This document shows positions 61,312 through 64,000 of a DNA stretch of 64,000 bases, piece after piece. The notes under the pieces were generated by a model, which worked only from the letters and a program-made list of their open reading frames with translations, did not search any database and was not told the DNA's origin. The position numbers and the translations under genes were made by a program. The stretch spans positions 413,412-477,411 of the forward strand of contig NZ_LMFS01000001.1 in assembly GCF_001426945.1 (NCBI RefSeq). The letters run 5' to 3'. Origin of the DNA: Pseudolabrys sp. Root1462 (GTDB lineage: Bacteria; Pseudomonadota; Alphaproteobacteria; Rhizobiales; Xanthobacteraceae). Position 1 is the stretch's first letter; every line of letters begins with the position of its first letter.

Positions 61312-62340
61312 TCAACGTTCCGTCAGCTTGAATTCGATGCGGCGATTCTTGCGATAGGCCTCGTCGGTGGTACCGGTGTCGATCGGCTGGAATTCGCCAA
61401 AGCCGGCAGCGACCAGATGTTGCGGCCCGATGCCCTTGGTGGCCAGATATTTGACCACGGCGATGGCGCGCGCCGCCGACAGGTCCCAGTTCGACTTATA
61501 GACGCCGCCGCTGATCGGACGAACGTCGGTGTGACCATCGACCCGCAGCACCCACGGGATGTCCGCCGGGATTTTCGCGCCGATCTCGGCCATCGCCGCC
61601 GCGATCTTGTCGATCTCGGGGAGGGCCTCCGGTTTCAGATCGGCCTTGCCGGTGTCGAATAGCAACTCGGATTGCAGCACGAAGCGGTCGCCGACGATGC
61701 GGACGTCGGGGCGGTTGCCGATGATCTGGCGCAGTCGGCCGAAGAAGTCGGAGCGATAGCTCTTGAGCTCCTCGACGCGCTGCGCCAGCGCCAGATTGAG
61801 GCGCTGGCCGAGATTGGCGATCTGCGCCTGGGACTCCTTGTCTTTCTTCTCCGACGCATCGAGCGCCGATTCGAGCGCGGCGAGCTGGCGCCGGAAGGCG
61901 GCGATCTGCTGGTTGAGGATTTCGACCTGGGCCAGCGCCTTGGCCGAGATCTTTTTCTCGCCTTCGAGCTGGGTCGCCAAATCGCTGGCCTTGCCCTGCG
62001 CCGCGGATAGGCCGGCGCCCGAGCCTTCGGCGATGCCCTTATATTTGTCGCGGTCGGCCTCGGCGGTGGCGAGTGATGCGCGCAACTGCGCCATCTGCTG
62101 CTCGATATCGCCCTTGCTCGAGGTCTCCATCGACAGGAGTTCGGTAAGCTGTGCGATCTGCGCGTTGAGGCGCTGCAACGCGGTGTCCTTGCCGGAAATT
62201 TCCTGTTGCAGGACGAACTGCACGACGACGAAGACGGTGAGGATGAAGACGATGCTCAGGATCAGCGTCGACAGTGCGTCGACGAATCCCGGCCAGTAGT
62301 TCATCGATTCGCCGCCACGGCGGTTTCTCGCAAGAGCCAT
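61312..62340 (-). CDS. OmpA/MotB-like peptidoglycan-binding protein
   Basis: The 342-residue protein has one N-terminal membrane segment (about 22-44, VDALSTLILSIVFILTVFVV) with an Asp at position 21 that may match the proton-binding Asp of MotB. A long coiled coil (about 60-190) follows, then a C-terminal OmpA domain (VDGHTDVRPISGGVYKSNWD, RRIEFKL). A longer frame from 62409 adds 23 residues unlike the family; ATG 62340 is preferred. It follows the MotA-like gene with 151 bases between, which include a 26-base palindrome. Flagellar genes are absent, so it is likely a non-flagellar ion-driven or structural envelope complex. Confidence 0.87.
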   Translation of the reverse strand: MALARNRRGGESMNYWPGFVDALSTLILSIVFILTVFVVVQFVLQQEISGKDTALQRLNAQIAQLTELLSMETSSKGDIEQQMAQLRASLATAEADRDKYKGIAEGSGAGLSAAQGKASDLATQLEGEKKISAKALAQVEILNQQIAAFRRQLAALESALDASEKKDKESQAQIANLGQRLNLALAQRVEELKSYRSDFFGRLRQIIGNRPDVRIVGDRFVLQSELLFDTGKADLKPEALPEIDKIAAAMAEIGAKIPADIPWVLRVDGHTDVRPISGGVYKSNWDLSAARAIAVVKYLATKGIGPQHLVAAGFGEFQPIDTGTTDEAYRKNRRIEFKLTER

Positions 62341-62409
62341 TGCTATTTCACTCCAACCATCGCGTGCGGTGCCGCGGGCTCGGCGCGACTCCCTCTCTCC
62401 TTGGCCCAC

Positions 62410-62435
62410 CCAAAGCCGGATATATCCGGCTTTGG
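62410..62435. repeat. Perfect 26-base palindrome
   Basis: Bases 62410-62422 are the exact reverse complement of 62423-62435 (half site CCAAAGCCGGATA). It lies in the gap between the MotA-like and OmpA-like genes, 70 bases before the OmpA-like start in transcription order. No T-run follows on the minus strand. It could be a protein-binding site or an intra-operon RNA hairpin. Confidence 0.6.
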
Positions 62436-62491
62436 CAATTTAGCTGCCCAACTCGGGTAAACACGAGTGGAGTGGGAGAGGGAAAGAACGT

Positions 62492-63472
62492 TCACCGTTC
62501 AACGCGCTCGCGCACCATCACTTCGAGAAGTTTCTTGATCTCGCGCTGTTGCTCGGCCTGGCCATCGACCCAGTCGCGGATCATCTGCTGCTCGGTACGC
62601 ATGTGATGGACGAGGCCCTGAATCGCTTCGGCGAGATTGGCCATAGCGATTGAAGCCTGCTTGCCCGATCCGGTCTGCTCGACCGCCTCGCGAAGTTTCT
62701 CGACCGCGCTGCGCATTTCGAACGGCATCGTGCTCGGCGCGCCGGTCGGCTCGGCCGAGTAGTCGGACACGGTGGTCGAAAGCCAGTCCTCCAGCTCGGT
62801 GTAGAAACGGTTCTGCGCCTGGCTCGATTGCAGATCGAGGAAGCCCAGCACGAGTGAACCGGCGAGACCGAACAGCGAGGACGAGAACGAGATGCCCATG
62901 CCCGACAATGGCGCGGCGAGACCGTCGCGCAGTGTGTCGAACATCGAGCCGGCGTCCCCTCCCGTCTTGAGGCCCTGGATGACGGCACCGACCGAACCCA
63001 CGGTTTCGATCAGGCCCCAGAAGGTGCCGAGCAGGCCGAGGAAGACGAGCAGGCCGGTCATGTAGCGGAGGATGTCGCGCGCCTCGTCGAGACGCGTCGC
63101 GATCGAATCGAGGATCGAGCGCATCAACTGCGGCGACATCGCCATGCGGCCCATGCGACTGCCGAGGATGGCGGCCATCGGAGCCAGCAACACCGGCGGA
63201 CGCTCGACCGCGAGGCCGGGATCGGCGAGGCGGAAATTATTGACCCAGGCGATTTCGGGATACAGGCGCGCCACCTGCCGGATCGCCAGTACGATGCCGA
63301 TCAGCAAGACGGCGATGATCACCGCATTGAGGCCGGGATTGGCCATGAAGGCCGTCTGGATTTGTTTGTAGAGCAGGAAGGCAATCAGTCCGCCCAGGAT
63401 GACGAAAATAGCCATCCGGAACAGGAATATGCGCGGCGACGACAATTTCAGCGGGTCAACGTCTTTGGCCAT
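62492..63472 (-). CDS. MotA/TolQ/ExbB-family membrane protein
   Basis: The 326-residue product has two N-terminal hydrophobic segments (about 20-40 and 50-68), a third at about 134-155 (YMTGLLVFLGLLGTFWGLIE) and a fourth at about 195-215 (GISFSSSLFGLAGSLVLGFL), then a helical C-terminal part. The GLLGTFWGL and SSSLFGLAGSLVLG patterns are those of the proton-channel family. An in-frame GTG at 63502 is rejected because AGGA precedes ATG 63472. With the OmpA/MotB-like protein it should form a MotAB-like pair at the inner membrane. Biological role is unknown here. Confidence 0.87.
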   Translation of the reverse strand: MAKDVDPLKLSSPRIFLFRMAIFVILGGLIAFLLYKQIQTAFMANPGLNAVIIAVLLIGIVLAIRQVARLYPEIAWVNNFRLADPGLAVERPPVLLAPMAAILGSRMGRMAMSPQLMRSILDSIATRLDEARDILRYMTGLLVFLGLLGTFWGLIETVGSVGAVIQGLKTGGDAGSMFDTLRDGLAAPLSGMGISFSSSLFGLAGSLVLGFLDLQSSQAQNRFYTELEDWLSTTVSDYSAEPTGAPSTMPFEMRSAVEKLREAVEQTGSGKQASIAMANLAEAIQGLVHHMRTEQQMIRDWVDGQAEQQREIKKLLEVMVRERVER

Positions 63473-63682
63473 AAGCGTCCTGGGCTTGTTCTTGGGCGTC
63501 ACGCCTCAATAGGGGTCAGGGCCTGCCGGCCGATTCCGGCACCGGAAACTGCCATCCAATATGGCACAGACTGGTGACAAGCGAAATTAATCCCCGTCCG
63601 GAACCGGCGGGGTTAGAACTCGCGATTGGGTTGAAATTGCGGTGCGTTCTTGTCCGCCCGCGCCGCGGCGGGCAGGGGCCAA

Positions 63683-64000
63683 TCAGAGGCTTTTGAGGAC
63701 CCGGACGATTTCCTTGCGGATCGTATCGTTTCCGGCCGCGACTTCGCCGACGTCGAGCATGGCGTCGCCGCCGTCGCAATCGGTGACGAAACCGCCGGCT
63801 TCGCGCACCAGGATGATACCGGCGGCGACATCCCAGGCGCTCAGGCTGCGTTCCCAGTAACCGTCGAAGCGGCCGGCGGCGACGAACGCGAGGTCGAGCG
63901 CCGCGGCGCCGAAACGGCGCAACCCGGCAACCTGATCGAGCATGGCGCCGGTCTCGCGCTTCACCGTCGCGTGGTCGCCGTGGCCGAGGTGGGCGAGCCC
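63683..64000 (-). CDS. Inositol monophosphatase-family protein, C-terminal part
   Basis: The gene runs off the right edge; its 5' end lies beyond base 64000 and about 105 codons are seen. The end part has the family features RRFGAAALDLAFVAAGRFDGYWERSL with the second metal aspartate, WDVAAGIILVREAGG and a final VTDCDGGDAM stretch. Members hydrolyse inositol phosphates, fructose 1,6-bisphosphate or histidinol phosphate. The pattern matches SuhB/IMPase-like relatives, but the N-terminal metal motifs cannot be checked here. Confidence 0.87.
   Translation of the reverse strand, partial: GLAHLGHGDHATVKRETGAMLDQVAGLRRFGAAALDLAFVAAGRFDGYWERSLSAWDVAAGIILVREAGGFVTDCDGGDAMLDVGEVAAGNDTIRKEIVRVLKSL

Noticed and set aside
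61312-63472. Zorya-type defence (ZorA/ZorB are MotA/MotB-like)
   Set aside because: No ZorC, ZorD or ZorE homologue is near, the MotA-like protein lacks the very long ZorA tail, and the surroundings are housekeeping genes.

Overview
The window reads as a chromosomal segment of a GC-rich alphaproteobacterium. The gene set (acdS with a divergent Lrp-type regulator, many ABC and TRAP uptake systems, IclR and FCD-GntR regulators, a Flp pilin, EttA and a MotA-like/OmpA-like pair) suggests Hyphomicrobiales, in the Xanthobacteraceae/Nitrobacteraceae neighbourhood. That placement is inferred from gene content and style only. I saw no rRNA, tRNA, CRISPR array, insertion sequence or prophage.

The first 35 kb is mostly catabolic. 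1-1241 is the end of a peptide-type ABC operon. 1248-4101 holds three separate minus-strand genes (folD, a flavin-reductase-like protein, pyrC). 4121-5770 is a divergent acdR/acdS pair for ACC deamination. 5812-15597 is a complete peptide-type ABC operon (binding protein, two permeases, two ATPases) that runs directly into two M20 amidohydrolases and is bracketed by two IclR regulators. 15859-23777 is a compact cluster of a DUF6282 hydrolase-like protein, a cupin, an HpaI-type aldolase, a full branched-chain-type ABC transporter and a quinone-reductase-like protein; I cannot name its substrate. 23812-35398 looks like a shikimate/quinate degradation cluster: an SDR, a two-domain dehydroshikimate dehydratase, an AroE-like dehydrogenase with an acidic NAD-type motif, type II dehydroquinase, two paralogous GntR regulators, a DctPQM TRAP transporter and a TAXI-type TRAP transporter. 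Together these would take up quinate or shikimate and convert it to protocatechuate.

35655-38537 is a tight three-gene operon, nadC-like / phnN-like / AMP-phosphorylase-like. Joined end to end, the predicted reactions turn a nucleoside monophosphate into ribose 1,5-bisphosphate, then PRPP, then nicotinate mononucleotide. This is the most unusual arrangement in the window. 38534-40955 holds a thioesterase, an MFS transporter and a metallophosphatase. 40985-46777 is a cell-surface polysaccharide block (GmhB, a flippase-like membrane protein, a UDP-sugar dehydrogenase, GT2 and a CapD/FlaA1 protein).

From 46.8 kb on the content is mixed housekeeping and stress genes: UdgX, a small acidic/basic protein, a REC-like/EAL protein, a hydroxyacid dehydrogenase, EttA, DUF4239, RraA, a cupin, a YqhA-like membrane protein, an FMN reductase, a lytic transglycosylase, two paralogous tiny secreted proteins, a Nudix hydrolase with a long lysine-rich tail, a lone Flp pilin, a GNAT protein, DUF4031, an OmpA-like/MotA-like pair, and a truncated inositol-monophosphatase-family gene at the right edge. 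Strong GC hairpins follow three of the four complete binding-protein genes, which suggests a shared way of expressing more binding protein than membrane subunits.
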